DNA from: Lachnospiraceae bacterium
GTDB lineage: Bacteria > Bacillota > Clostridia > Lachnospirales > Lachnospiraceae
Assembly (NCBI GenBank): GCA_017411305.1
Contig: JAFQQI010000062.1
Span: forward strand, 1 to 41,565
Direction of reading: 5' to 3'
Length of the DNA stretch: 41,565 nucleotides
Made by a program: the position numbers and the translations under genes. The stretch's first letter is position 1, and every line of letters starts with the position of its first letter. A model generated the notes under the pieces. That model did not search any database and had not been told where the DNA came from. It saw nothing but the letters and a program-made list of their open reading frames with translations. This document shows, one piece after another, positions 17,442-26,253 of this stretch.

Positions 17442-19235
17442 ATGGCGAACGAAGAATATAGCAAGATTATTACCGAGATTGAAACACTGCCAACAGGTGG
17501 TATTACTTATAAAAAGATAAATGGAAAAGAGTATGCTTATTATCAATGGCGTGAGGATGGAAAACAACGTAGCAGAAGGATAAAGGATGAAGAGTTAGAA
17601 CAGCTTTCCGGACAAATTGAGCGAAGGAAAGAACTTCAAAATTTAATAAAAGACATAGATAATCAGGACGTAAAAGAAGAAATGACTGCTTCTCAGTTTC
17701 GATGTACAGTGAGAATTGGTGAGGATCTGGAGCGTTTTGTAAAACCGGTGACAAAGTGGGTAAAACGTGAATGTTATCAGCAACTTCGTGATTATGTATA
17801 TGGAGATATCCATGATAGAGTGTATATTCTATATGGTCTTAGGAGGACAGGTAAAACAACACTGATTCGTCAGTTGATATCTGAAATGGATGCATCAATG
17901 AGAAGTAAAGCAGTGTTCATTCAGATACAGGATAGTAAGACCTTGGATGATGTGAATCAGGATTTAAAAGTTCTGGAAGAAAAAGGTTATCGTTATGTGT
18001 TTATCGATGAGGTTACACTGCTGAATGATTTTATCGAAGGTGCAGCATTGTTTTCTGATGTGTTTGCGGCAAGTGGCATGAAGATAGTACTTTCCGGTAC
18101 AGATTCCTTGGGCTTTATGTTTACAGAGGATGAGGAGTTATATGACAGATGCATTATGTGTCACACAACATTCATTCCATATCGTGAGTGTGAAAGAGTG
18201 TTGGGGATTGTAGGTATTGATGATTTCATCCGTTATGGTGGAACAATGAGTCTTGGCGGAAAGCAGTATAATGATAATGCTATGATTTTTGCCACTAAGA
18301 AAAGCACGGATGAGTATGTTGACAGTGCCATTGCACGAAATATTCAGCATTCTTTGAAGAATTATAAGTACGAAGGACATTTCCGTTCCTTACGGGATTT
18401 ATATGAGAAAAATGAATTAACAAACGCAATTAACAGAATTGTAGAGGATATGAATCATCGATTCACCATGGAAGTGTTGACCAGAGATTTCAAATCAAAT
18501 GATTTGAGAATTTCAGCAAGCAATTTGCGAAAGGATAGGGAAGAACCTACCGATATTCTAGATCGTATTGATATTCTTAAGGTAAATGAAACACTGAAAT
18601 CTTTGTTGGAAATCAAAGATAAGGAAGAACAAAAGGTTGAAATACAAGATGCACATCGTTACGAGATTAAAGAATATTTAGACTTACTTGACTTAACTGT
18701 GGAAATAGAAAGCAGATGGATGTCTGATTATAATCACAGAGAATCCAGAACGGCATTTTCACAGCCGGGTATGCGTTATTCCCAGGCAGAGGCGCTAATC
18801 AAATCGCTTATGCAGGACGATATGTTCAGAGGCTTATCTTTTGAAGAGCGAAAGAGAGTAACTGAAAGAATAATAGATGAAATCAAAGGCAGAATGATGG
18901 AGGATATTATTCTTTTGGAAACAAAACTTTCTAAAAAGAATTGTGAAGTCTTTCGACTGCAGTTTGCAATTGGCGAATTTGATATGGTGGTGTTTGATCC
19001 GGATGAAGGAACTTGTGAAATCTATGAAATTAAACACAGTAAAGAAGTTGTCCCACAGCAATGTAAGCATTTGTTAGATGAACAAAAATGTAAGGACACG
19101 GAATTTAGATACGGTACAATTACCGGAAAGTATGTGATTTATCGTGGTGCCACAACATCCCTTGTTAAGGCAGGAGGAGAGACATCGGAGGATGTGGCTT
19201 ATCTGAATGTGGAAGAGTATTTAAAGACGTTGTAA
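17442..19235 (+). CDS. AAA ATPase with C-terminal PD-(D/E)XK-like region
   Basis: A 597-residue protein. Residues about 20-70 (KKINGKEYAYYQWREDGKQRSRRI...ELEQLSGQIERRKEL) resemble a short DUF6788-like module seen in DNA-associated proteins. A P-loop domain follows with Walker A GLRRTGKTT (132-140) and Walker B YVFIDEV (about 185-191), then LSGTDS as a sensor. This is the AAA_14 / DUF4143 type. Near the C-terminus (about 512-531), FDMVVFDPDEGTCEIYEIK has the D...ExK spacing of a PD-(D/E)XK nuclease. A role in a mobile element or defence is possible but unproven. ATG 17442 has AAGGAGGG 6 bp upstream; TTG 17436 would abut it. A terminator follows. Confidence 0.8.
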   Translation: MANEEYSKIITEIETLPTGGITYKKINGKEYAYYQWREDGKQRSRRIKDEELEQLSGQIERRKELQNLIKDIDNQDVKEEMTASQFRCTVRIGEDLERFVKPVTKWVKRECYQQLRDYVYGDIHDRVYILYGLRRTGKTTLIRQLISEMDASMRSKAVFIQIQDSKTLDDVNQDLKVLEEKGYRYVFIDEVTLLNDFIEGAALFSDVFAASGMKIVLSGTDSLGFMFTEDEELYDRCIMCHTTFIPYRECERVLGIVGIDDFIRYGGTMSLGGKQYNDNAMIFATKKSTDEYVDSAIARNIQHSLKNYKYEGHFRSLRDLYEKNELTNAINRIVEDMNHRFTMEVLTRDFKSNDLRISASNLRKDREEPTDILDRIDILKVNETLKSLLEIKDKEEQKVEIQDAHRYEIKEYLDLLDLTVEIESRWMSDYNHRESRTAFSQPGMRYSQAEALIKSLMQDDMFRGLSFEERKRVTERIIDEIKGRMMEDIILLETKLSKKNCEVFRLQFAIGEFDMVVFDPDEGTCEIYEIKHSKEVVPQQCKHLLDEQKCKDTEFRYGTITGKYVIYRGATTSLVKAGGETSEDVAYLNVEEYLKTL

Positions 19236-19252
19236 GTGAGAGTAATAAAAGA

Positions 19253-19296
19253 ACCCTTGAGGAAATCAAAACAGATATCCTCAAGGGTAGTTTTAT
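19253..19296 (+). terminator. Terminator after the ATPase gene
   Basis: ACCCTTGAGGA (19253-19263) pairs perfectly with TCCTCAAGGGT (19278-19288), with a 14-base loop and a TTTTAT tract from 19291. Confidence 0.75.
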
Positions 19297-19307
19297 ATAT
19301 AAAGAAA

Positions 19308-19394
19308 GCCTTAGATGTCTATAGTGATGAAGATAGAAGGATATATATTGCGCTGTGTGAAAGAGAAGGTAGGTTGGCTGAACTTTGTTCATGA
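19308..19394 (+). pseudogene. Possible gene remnant, C-terminal piece
   Basis: An open frame without a start codon reads ALDVYSDEDRRIYIALCEREGRLAELCS and stops at TGA 19392-19394. The composition looks protein-like and unlike the AT-rich non-coding sequence around it, but I cannot name a parent family. It lies in the 331-bp gap before the TIR gene. The rest of that gap holds the ATPase terminator and AT-rich sequence without a clear promoter. It may be chance. Confidence 0.2.
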
Positions 19395-19566
19395 AAGCAT
19401 TCATATGATTTTCCTCCTTATGAGACTTAAATGAAGAATATATAAAGAATTAGCTTTGTTAAAGCGTAAAAAAGACATGTTTAATATAAAAATACATTGC
19501 ATTGTTGAAAGAGAAATTGTAAAGTAAAATAGATAAGGAAATCAATATCGGACATAAGGAAAAGCT

Positions 19567-22500
19567 ATGAAATACGATGCATTTATCAGCTACCGCCATA
19601 CGGACTTAGACCTGTACATAGCAAAGAAGGTCCACAAAGCACTGGAAACCTTCAAGGTACCTAAGGCAGTAGCCAAGAAAACCGGTAAAAAGAATATTAA
19701 AAGAGTATTTAGAGACCAGGAGGAGCTTCCCATCGGAAGCGACCTTGGGGATAATATAGAGAGTGCCCTTTCCCGGTCAGAGTATCTTCTGGTAATCTGC
19801 TCCCCCAGAACACCCGAGTCCTATTGGGTGCAGAAAGAAATCGATACCTTCATCGGTATCCACGGCAGGGATAAGGTGCTTGCGGTTCTGATTGAAGGGG
19901 AGCCAAACGAAGCATTTCCGCCCCAGCTGCTTACCGATGATAAAGGAAATCCCGTAGAGCCTCTGGCAGCAGATGTAAGAGGGACCTCCAAGGGGGAAAG
20001 GAACCGCAAGATGAAGACGGAGATTATGCGTCTTGCAGCCCCTTTACTTGGATGCAGCTATGATGATTTAAAGCAGCGGCACAGAGAACGTAAAATGAAG
20101 CGGATGGCAGCCATGGCAGCAGCGGTGGCAGTATTTGCCCTTGCCTTTGGTGCCTATCATGCCTACAATGCAGCACTGATACAGGAAAACTATGAAGGAA
20201 AGCAGCGGAATCAGTCTAAATATCTGGCAGAAACTTCTTTGAGTCTGCTGCAGAACGGTGACAGACGCGCAGCAGTACTCGTAGCATTGGAAGCCTTGCC
20301 TTCCGAAAAGAATGACAGACCCTATGTGGCAGAAGCCCAGTATGCTTTAAGTGAAGCACTTTATGTTTATGATACGGGAATTAATATGAAACCGGATCGT
20401 ATATTATCCCACACGCTGCCGGTTAATGATTTTTGCTATGATGAGGAAGGGACAAGAGTCGTTTCCGTGGATCAGGGCAGCAATGTGTATGTCTGGGATT
20501 TAACGGACGGAAAGCAGCTTGCCCGTATTTCCCCCGGGATTGACGAAGATGGATATATCCGGGATGTCCGTAAGGCAGTGCTTTGTGAAGAGGGGATACT
20601 GATTTGTGAGGATAAAGCCCTTCGCTGTGTAAACTTTGACAATGAAGAATTGTGGCAGGTTTCAAGGGACAGTACGGTAGGCTGTTTCTATAATGAAAGA
20701 ACACAGACCATGGTCTGTATGAATAATGAGGAAGTTTGTTTTTATGACGGCAAAACAGGAGAGCTTCTTATGCAGATGACCAATGAGCTTCCTTATTCTT
20801 ATACCGATACCATCATCTTTAACCAAGATGATACCCAAATGGCCATAGCTCATCTGAATACAGAGGAATCTGTTCCGGAGGGATATGTAAGTATTTTTGA
20901 TATCCGGTCAGAAAAAACAAATACCGTAACAACGGCTACCAGTTACATTTCCGATATGGATTTTGACAAGGACGGTAATCTGCTCGTGATTACCAATACC
21001 TTCGGAGACGGATTTGAGATGGATAACGTAACGGGAACGGACTGCATCCAGAAGATTGACCCTGATACCGGTAAAACGCTTTGGAGCGATACCTTTCCTT
21101 ATCAGAAGGCAGGCATCAATGCGGTGTCTTCTCAGATTATCTGCAGATATTATGAGGATGAAGCAGGTGTGGTTCATGACGAGATTTTGGCTTCTGTGGA
21201 TAATAAAGCGTATTCCTGGCAGAATAAAACAGGTCAGCGGATAGCGGAAGTGACGGTAGACGGCGGCATCATGAATTTTATGGCAGCGGCAAAAGCAAGC
21301 TACGGATATCTGGCCCAGAATAACGGCAGGCTGGAAATAGTAAGCATGGAGGACGGAAGTAAGTATGAGGCGTCCACTGTAGAAACCGGGAAACAGCTTA
21401 CTAAGGCAGAAATCAGGAACTACAGCATGGTGGTTTCTGCTTACGGCTCTCCTGATTTAAGTGTGTTTAAATATCCGGATTATTCTGATGCAGAGATAGT
21501 GGAAACGCTGGAGAATACCATTTCGGATATGGAAATTTCCCCGAATGAAACATACTATGCCGTGCGGGTATATGATTATGATGCTGCAAATAATGTCAGC
21601 TTTTATCGGGCCGATACGAATGAAAAGGTTTCTCAATGGGTAGAAGCAGAAAGCTATTATGTTCTGAGCGGCTTTATAGATGACGAGACCTATATGCTGG
21701 TAACCGGAAATGACGAAATTTTGTTTTATGATATCGCATCCGGCGAAAAGAATATTATGAGCATTGATTCCAGGGGATTGGCAACCAATTACTGCCTGAA
21801 TGAGGACCATTCGCTGCTGATGATATGCCACGGTTATGGCTATGAGGTGATTGACCTAAAAAAGCGGGAAGTACTGATTTCGAAGGAAACGGAAGAGTAT
21901 CTTTCGGACATGATTTTATCAAAGGACGGAAAAAAAGCGTATTGTAAATGCGAAGGTACAGGCTTATGTATGTTGGATACGGAAAGCGGAGTATTCACCT
22001 CCATTGATTTAGAAGGACATCAGGTGCTTCAGTGCTTTGACTCAGAGGAAGCTTATGCAGTCAGCAGTGACGGAAGACTGCTGGCGGTCAGCTGCAGTGA
22101 TAATATGCTTAGGGTGATTGAGGTACAGAAAGAAGAAATTCTGGCAGAAATACCCTTTACCGGTATCAGACGACAGTTTATTCAGTTTTCCGATGACGGC
22201 AGCCGGATTATTCTGCAGGGAGATGATTATTATCTGCGTGTATTCGACTTAAATCAACAAAAATTCACATTTATCTCTGCTGTGCAGTATAATGAGATTA
22301 AGAAGAGCATTACGGATAAGGAAAGCAATACCTTATGCCTGATTACGTCTGCCGATATGGTAATCTTAAATCAGCAGGATTTTGAACGGGTTGCCCAGAT
22401 AGAAGGCGGTGAGATGTTTCTGCCTGATAAAGGGAAGCTGTACAGCAGTGATTACAGGACACTGTATCAATTCCCTTATATGACACTGGAAATGCTGCTA

Positions 22501-22572
22501 CAGGAAGCAGCAGAGCAGTTTGAGGGAGAAATATTATCGGAACTTGAAAAAGTCAGGTTCCATGTAGACTAG
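19567..22572 (+). CDS. TIR domain / transmembrane / WD40-like beta-propeller protein
   Basis: A 1001-residue protein. The N-terminal TIR domain (1-165) opens with KYDAFISYRHTD and contains RVFRDQEELPIGSDLGDNIESALSRSEYLLVICSP. In SYWVQKEID the Glu at residue 91 sits where NAD-cleaving TIR enzymes have their catalytic Glu. A basic stretch and a membrane helix follow (about 180-202). A helical segment (YLAETSLSLLQNGDRRAAVLVALEALP, about 219-245) leads into beta-propeller repeats from about 280 to 985 (VYVWDL, VSIFDI, LRVFDL type blades). The TIR part should be cytosolic and the propeller outside. No ThsA, cyclase or other known TIR-system partner is nearby. AAGGAAAAG precedes the ATG. Confidence 0.9.
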   Translation: MKYDAFISYRHTDLDLYIAKKVHKALETFKVPKAVAKKTGKKNIKRVFRDQEELPIGSDLGDNIESALSRSEYLLVICSPRTPESYWVQKEIDTFIGIHGRDKVLAVLIEGEPNEAFPPQLLTDDKGNPVEPLAADVRGTSKGERNRKMKTEIMRLAAPLLGCSYDDLKQRHRERKMKRMAAMAAAVAVFALAFGAYHAYNAALIQENYEGKQRNQSKYLAETSLSLLQNGDRRAAVLVALEALPSEKNDRPYVAEAQYALSEALYVYDTGINMKPDRILSHTLPVNDFCYDEEGTRVVSVDQGSNVYVWDLTDGKQLARISPGIDEDGYIRDVRKAVLCEEGILICEDKALRCVNFDNEELWQVSRDSTVGCFYNERTQTMVCMNNEEVCFYDGKTGELLMQMTNELPYSYTDTIIFNQDDTQMAIAHLNTEESVPEGYVSIFDIRSEKTNTVTTATSYISDMDFDKDGNLLVITNTFGDGFEMDNVTGTDCIQKIDPDTGKTLWSDTFPYQKAGINAVSSQIICRYYEDEAGVVHDEILASVDNKAYSWQNKTGQRIAEVTVDGGIMNFMAAAKASYGYLAQNNGRLEIVSMEDGSKYEASTVETGKQLTKAEIRNYSMVVSAYGSPDLSVFKYPDYSDAEIVETLENTISDMEISPNETYYAVRVYDYDAANNVSFYRADTNEKVSQWVEAESYYVLSGFIDDETYMLVTGNDEILFYDIASGEKNIMSIDSRGLATNYCLNEDHSLLMICHGYGYEVIDLKKREVLISKETEEYLSDMILSKDGKKAYCKCEGTGLCMLDTESGVFTSIDLEGHQVLQCFDSEEAYAVSSDGRLLAVSCSDNMLRVIEVQKEEILAEIPFTGIRRQFIQFSDDGSRIILQGDDYYLRVFDLNQQKFTFISAVQYNEIKKSITDKESNTLCLITSADMVILNQQDFERVAQIEGGEMFLPDKGKLYSSDYRTLYQFPYMTLEMLLQEAAEQFEGEILSELEKVRFHVD

Positions 22573-22591
22573 AGAATAAAAGGAGCCGGTT

Positions 22592-24100
22592 ATGCAGTTA
22601 AAAGAGCTTTTGGAATATAACAACATTATTGTGCAGTGCCATGACAATCCGGATGCGGATGCCCTTGCCAGCGGATTGGGAGTATATACCTATCTGAAAA
22701 ATCACGGAAAAGAAGTCAGACTGGTATACAGCGGTAAATTTAAATTACAGAAGAGCAATCTGATGCTGATGGTTTCTGAGCTTGAAATTCCCATTGAATA
22801 TGTAGATACCATGGAAGAAGCTGAGCTTTTGGTTACGGTGGACTGTCAGTACGGAGAAGGAAATGTAGTAAAGCTTCCGGCCAAAAACATAGCAGTGATT
22901 GACCATCACCAGGTTTCGGGAGAGCTTCCGCCTTTAAGGGAAGTAAGAAGTAATTTAGGCGCTTGCTCTACGGTAGTAAGGGAGTTGTTAAAGGCAGAAG
23001 GAATAGATATCAATGAAAATAAAAATCTGGCAACAGCTTTGTATTACGGATTAATGACGGATACCAACGGATTTGCGGAAATCTATCATCCTCTTGATAA
23101 GGATTTGCGAGATGATGCCAATTACGAAAGAACCCTGATAACACGCTTCCGCAATGCCAATCTTTCCTTAGAAGAGCTTGAAATTGCAGGAAGGGCACTT
23201 CTGGATTATGAATATAATGAAACCTACCGTTATGCCATTGCCGAGGCAGAACCCTGTGACCCTAATATTTTGGGAATTATCAGTGACATGATGCTGGAGG
23301 TAGATGCAGTTGACACCTGTCTGGTGTACAGCATCTTGCCCTTCGGAGTTAAAATTTCCGTTCGCAGCTGTATTAAGGAAGTGAAAGCAAACGAGCTTGC
23401 AGGGTATATCACCGAAGGAATCGGCTCCGGCGGCGGTCATACGGAAAAGGCAGGAGGCTTTATCAGAAATGAAAAGCTGTCTAAGGCATATGAGAGCTAT
23501 GAAGATGCCAGGGATGTGAGCAGCTTTTTGCAGCTTCGTATGGATGATTATTTTGATGATATCCAGATTATTTATGCAAAGGACCATGAAATTGATTTAA
23601 CCGGTATGTCCCTATACAGGAAAAAGAAAATACCTGTTGGCTTTGTAGAGCTTTCCAAGGTATTTGCTCCGGGAACCATTGTGTCTGTGCGTACCTTAGA
23701 GGGAGATATGGACCTTCAGGTGCAGGAGGATTCCTATATGATGATAGGAATTAAGGGCGAGGTATATCCCAATATCAAAGAAAAGTTTGACAGAACCTAT
23801 CATGTGCTGGATACCTCTTATGTATTTGATGGGGAATATGCACCTACGGTAAAGGATATGATAGAGGGGGAAACGGTTTCTCTGATTCCTTATGCAAAGG
23901 CCTGCGTGGCGAATGGCGAAAGCTATATTTATGTAAGACAATTGAATCACAGAATGAAGATATTTACCCAGTGGGATGAAGAAAGCTATATGCTGGGTAC
24001 TGACGGTGACTATCTGGCAGTGCGTAAGGAAGAACTTCATGATATTTATATCATCGAAGAAAAAATCTTCGAAAAGACCTATGAGAAGGTATCAGAATAG
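22592..24100 (+). CDS. DHH-family phosphoesterase with a C-terminal extension
   Basis: A 502-residue protein. The DHH domain has CHDNPDADALAS (17-26) and VIDHHQ (102-107), the metal-binding motifs of NrnA/GdpP-type phosphodiesterases, which act on short oligoribonucleotides, pAp or cyclic dinucleotides. DHHA1 follows with GIGSGGGHTEKAGGF (about 277-290). NrnA-type proteins end near residue 320-340; here about 155 more residues follow, with GDYLAVRKEELHDIYIIEEKIFEKTYEKV at the end, faintly like the PGDYG-type domain. Substrate cannot be told from sequence. AAAGGAG lies 7 bp before the ATG, and only 19 bp separate it from the TIR gene, so co-transcription is likely. Confidence 0.88.
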   Translation: MQLKELLEYNNIIVQCHDNPDADALASGLGVYTYLKNHGKEVRLVYSGKFKLQKSNLMLMVSELEIPIEYVDTMEEAELLVTVDCQYGEGNVVKLPAKNIAVIDHHQVSGELPPLREVRSNLGACSTVVRELLKAEGIDINENKNLATALYYGLMTDTNGFAEIYHPLDKDLRDDANYERTLITRFRNANLSLEELEIAGRALLDYEYNETYRYAIAEAEPCDPNILGIISDMMLEVDAVDTCLVYSILPFGVKISVRSCIKEVKANELAGYITEGIGSGGGHTEKAGGFIRNEKLSKAYESYEDARDVSSFLQLRMDDYFDDIQIIYAKDHEIDLTGMSLYRKKKIPVGFVELSKVFAPGTIVSVRTLEGDMDLQVQEDSYMMIGIKGEVYPNIKEKFDRTYHVLDTSYVFDGEYAPTVKDMIEGETVSLIPYAKACVANGESYIYVRQLNHRMKIFTQWDEESYMLGTDGDYLAVRKEELHDIYIIEEKIFEKTYEKVSE

Positions 24101-24991
24101 ACGCGGACGTTCAGCTCCTTCCTTTTCGGGCATACTCATATCCTTAAACTCTCTGGGAGAGATGCCGTATTCCTTTTTGAAGGCACGGTAAAAGCTGGAG
24201 TAATCTCCGAAACCATAGGCTTCATAGGTTTTGGTAATACTGACATCACTTAAAATAGACTGGCGGCAATAAGCCAGTCTTTTTTTTGTGATATACTGAT
24301 GAATGGAAAGTCCCAGATTTTCTTTGAAAATATGGGCAATATGATATTTACTGACAAAAAATTCCCCGGCAAGGCGCTCTAAGGATAAATCTTCATCAAT
24401 ATGTGTTTCGATAAAGGAACAGATGTTTTCATAAAGGGCAGTGGTTTCTCCGGCAGAAACCGGATGGAGCCGTTCATAAATCAGTCTGTTTAAATGCAAA
24501 ACCAAATCGTTGACGCATAAGGAAATATTGGCAGCTTTACCGAAACGGTTTCCCTGCATTTCCTCCAGTAAAGTAATTAATCTTGACTGGATGGAGTGAA
24601 AAGTAACGCGGTCATTGTGAAAAACATATTTTTTTTGTGTTTGTGCAAGCTGCAGCAGATATCCGTAGTCAGGAGAAAGCTGAACCAGATGACTGCAAAA
24701 TTCCTGACTAATCCAAAAAACAAATCTGCGGTAAGGCACATCTGCATTATGGATGATGGGACGATGGGATACGCCGGGGGGCATGATGATAATATCGCCA
24801 TAGGTTACATCATGGACTTCTGTATCAATCCAAATGCTGACATTCCCCTCCAAAAAGAAATAAAATTCATAGTAATCATGGGTATGCTCCGCAACCTCCC
24901 TAAGGGTGGTATCATTATAGTAATAAAGCTCAAAATCCTTGGACAGCATGTACTGTCTGGTGCTGAAGCCGGTTTGTAATTTTTTGTGCAT
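24092..24991 (-). CDS. AraC-family transcriptional regulator
   Basis: A 299-residue regulator. An N-terminal cupin-like sensing domain (about 25-110) has EHTHDYYEFYFFLEGNVSIWID and the GDIIIMPPGVSHRP turn. The C-terminal double helix-turn-helix (about 195-290) has DLSLERLAGEFFVSKYHIAHIFKENLGLSIHQYI and ITKTYEAYGFGDYSSFYRAFKKEYGISPREFK. It is divergent from uxuA-uxuB, so it probably senses a hexuronate or an intermediate and controls that operon. The 3' end overlaps the convergent DHH gene by 9 bp. GGAGG lies 7 bp before the ATG. Confidence 0.92.
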   Translation of the reverse strand: MHKKLQTGFSTRQYMLSKDFELYYYNDTTLREVAEHTHDYYEFYFFLEGNVSIWIDTEVHDVTYGDIIIMPPGVSHRPIIHNADVPYRRFVFWISQEFCSHLVQLSPDYGYLLQLAQTQKKYVFHNDRVTFHSIQSRLITLLEEMQGNRFGKAANISLCVNDLVLHLNRLIYERLHPVSAGETTALYENICSFIETHIDEDLSLERLAGEFFVSKYHIAHIFKENLGLSIHQYITKKRLAYCRQSILSDVSITKTYEAYGFGDYSSFYRAFKKEYGISPREFKDMSMPEKEGAERPRLF

Positions 24992-25105
24992 GGAAGCCTC
25001 CGGTCAGTGGATATCATATCAGTTAAAAAAGCTTGATATCGTACTTTTTACAATAAAGATAGCACAATACCGCAACTTTTGCAATGTATGCAACAAACTC
25101 CTCAA

Positions 25106-25134
25106 TGGATTTTCCAATAGGAGTCGATTATAAT
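25106..25134 (+). promoter_or_regulatory. Promoter of uxuA-uxuB
   Basis: TGGATT (25106-25111), a 17-bp spacer and a perfect TATAAT (25129-25134). The weak -35 box fits a promoter that needs an activator, such as the divergent AraC protein. An inverted repeat, TTGCAATGTATGCAA (25079-25093), lies just upstream and is an operator candidate. Confidence 0.55.
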
Positions 25135-25170
25135 TTGAATAACATGATAAACGAAGGAAGGTATTTTGTT

Positions 25171-26235
25171 ATGCAGATGACATTAAGATGGTATGGTTCT
25201 AAATTTGATACGGTTACATTAAAGCAAATCCGCCAGATTCCCGGCGTAAAAGGGGTGATTACAACTCTTTATGATACAGCGCCCGGCGAAGTATGGAGCA
25301 GAGAACGTATCCGCGCTATGAAGGAAGAGGTAGAGGCAGCAGGCCTTCACGTGGCAGGTATTGAAAGCGTGAATATCCATGATGCCATTAAGACAGGTGC
25401 ACCGGAAAGAGAACAGTATATTGCCAATTATATTGAGACCTTGGAGAATCTGGGAAAAGAAGATATCCATATGGTTTGCTACAACTTTATGCCGGTATTT
25501 GACTGGACAAGAAGTGAGCTGGCAAGAGAACGGGAAGACGGTTCTACCGTACTTGCCTACAATCAGGCAGCCATTGATGCCATTGACCCTGAAAAGATGT
25601 TTGAATCCATTTCCGGGGATATGAACGGAACTGTGATGCCGGGCTGGGAGCCTGAGCGCATGGCCCGCGTAAAAGAGTTGTTTGAGGCATATAAGGATGT
25701 GGATGATGAAAAGCTGTTTGCCAATCTGAAGTACTTTTTGGAAAAGATTATGCCTGTTTGTGATAAATATGATATTAATATGGCGATTCATCCTGATGAT
25801 CCTGCATGGAGTGTATTCGGTCTTCCCAGAATCATCATTAATAAGCAGAATATTCTGCGTATGATGAGCATGGTAGATAACCCGCACAACGGTATTACCT
25901 TCTGCTCCGGTTCCTACGGAACCAATTTGGAAAATGACCTGCCGGATATGATTCGTTCTTTGAAGGGCAGAATTCATTTTGCACATGTAAGAAACTTAAA
26001 ATTCAATTCTCCTACGGATTTTGAAGAAGCGGCACATTTATCTTCAGACGGCAGCTTCGATATGTATGAAATCATGAAGGCACTTTATGATATTGGTTTT
26101 ACGGGCCCCATCCGTCCCGATCACGGACGTATGATTTGGGACGAGGTGGCTATGCCCGGCTACGGTCTTTATGACAGAGCACTTGGTGCTGCTTACCTGA
26201 ACGGACTTTGGGAAGCAATCGAAAAAAGCAACTAG
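25171..26235 (+). CDS. uxuA: Mannonate dehydratase
   Basis: A 354-residue TIM-barrel enzyme that dehydrates D-mannonate to 2-keto-3-deoxygluconate in glucuronate breakdown. Family stretches are LRWYGSKFDTVTLKQIRQIPGVKGVITTLYD at the start, DINMAIHPDDPAWSVFGLPRI, LTFCSGSYG-like GITFCSGSYGTNLENDLP, FAHVRN and RPDHGRMIW. The His, Cys and Asp residues in these stretches belong to the metal site. I chose ATG 25171 with GAAGGAAGG 9 bp upstream; an in-frame ATG at 25084 lies before the promoter's -10 box. uxuB follows after 18 bp. Confidence 0.94.
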   Translation: MQMTLRWYGSKFDTVTLKQIRQIPGVKGVITTLYDTAPGEVWSRERIRAMKEEVEAAGLHVAGIESVNIHDAIKTGAPEREQYIANYIETLENLGKEDIHMVCYNFMPVFDWTRSELAREREDGSTVLAYNQAAIDAIDPEKMFESISGDMNGTVMPGWEPERMARVKELFEAYKDVDDEKLFANLKYFLEKIMPVCDKYDINMAIHPDDPAWSVFGLPRIIINKQNILRMMSMVDNPHNGITFCSGSYGTNLENDLPDMIRSLKGRIHFAHVRNLKFNSPTDFEEAAHLSSDGSFDMYEIMKALYDIGFTGPIRPDHGRMIWDEVAMPGYGLYDRALGAAYLNGLWEAIEKSN

Positions 26236-26253
26236 GCGCAGGAGGAAACAGTG

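Noticed and set aside
19567-22572. Complete Thoeris or CBASS defence system
   Set aside because: Only the TIR protein is present; no ThsA-type SIR2/SLOG effector, cyclase or known partner gene lies in the window.
25219-25986. 255-residue minus-strand frame inside uxuA
   Set aside because: It is a shadow of uxuA; the plus-strand product is a clear mannonate dehydratase.
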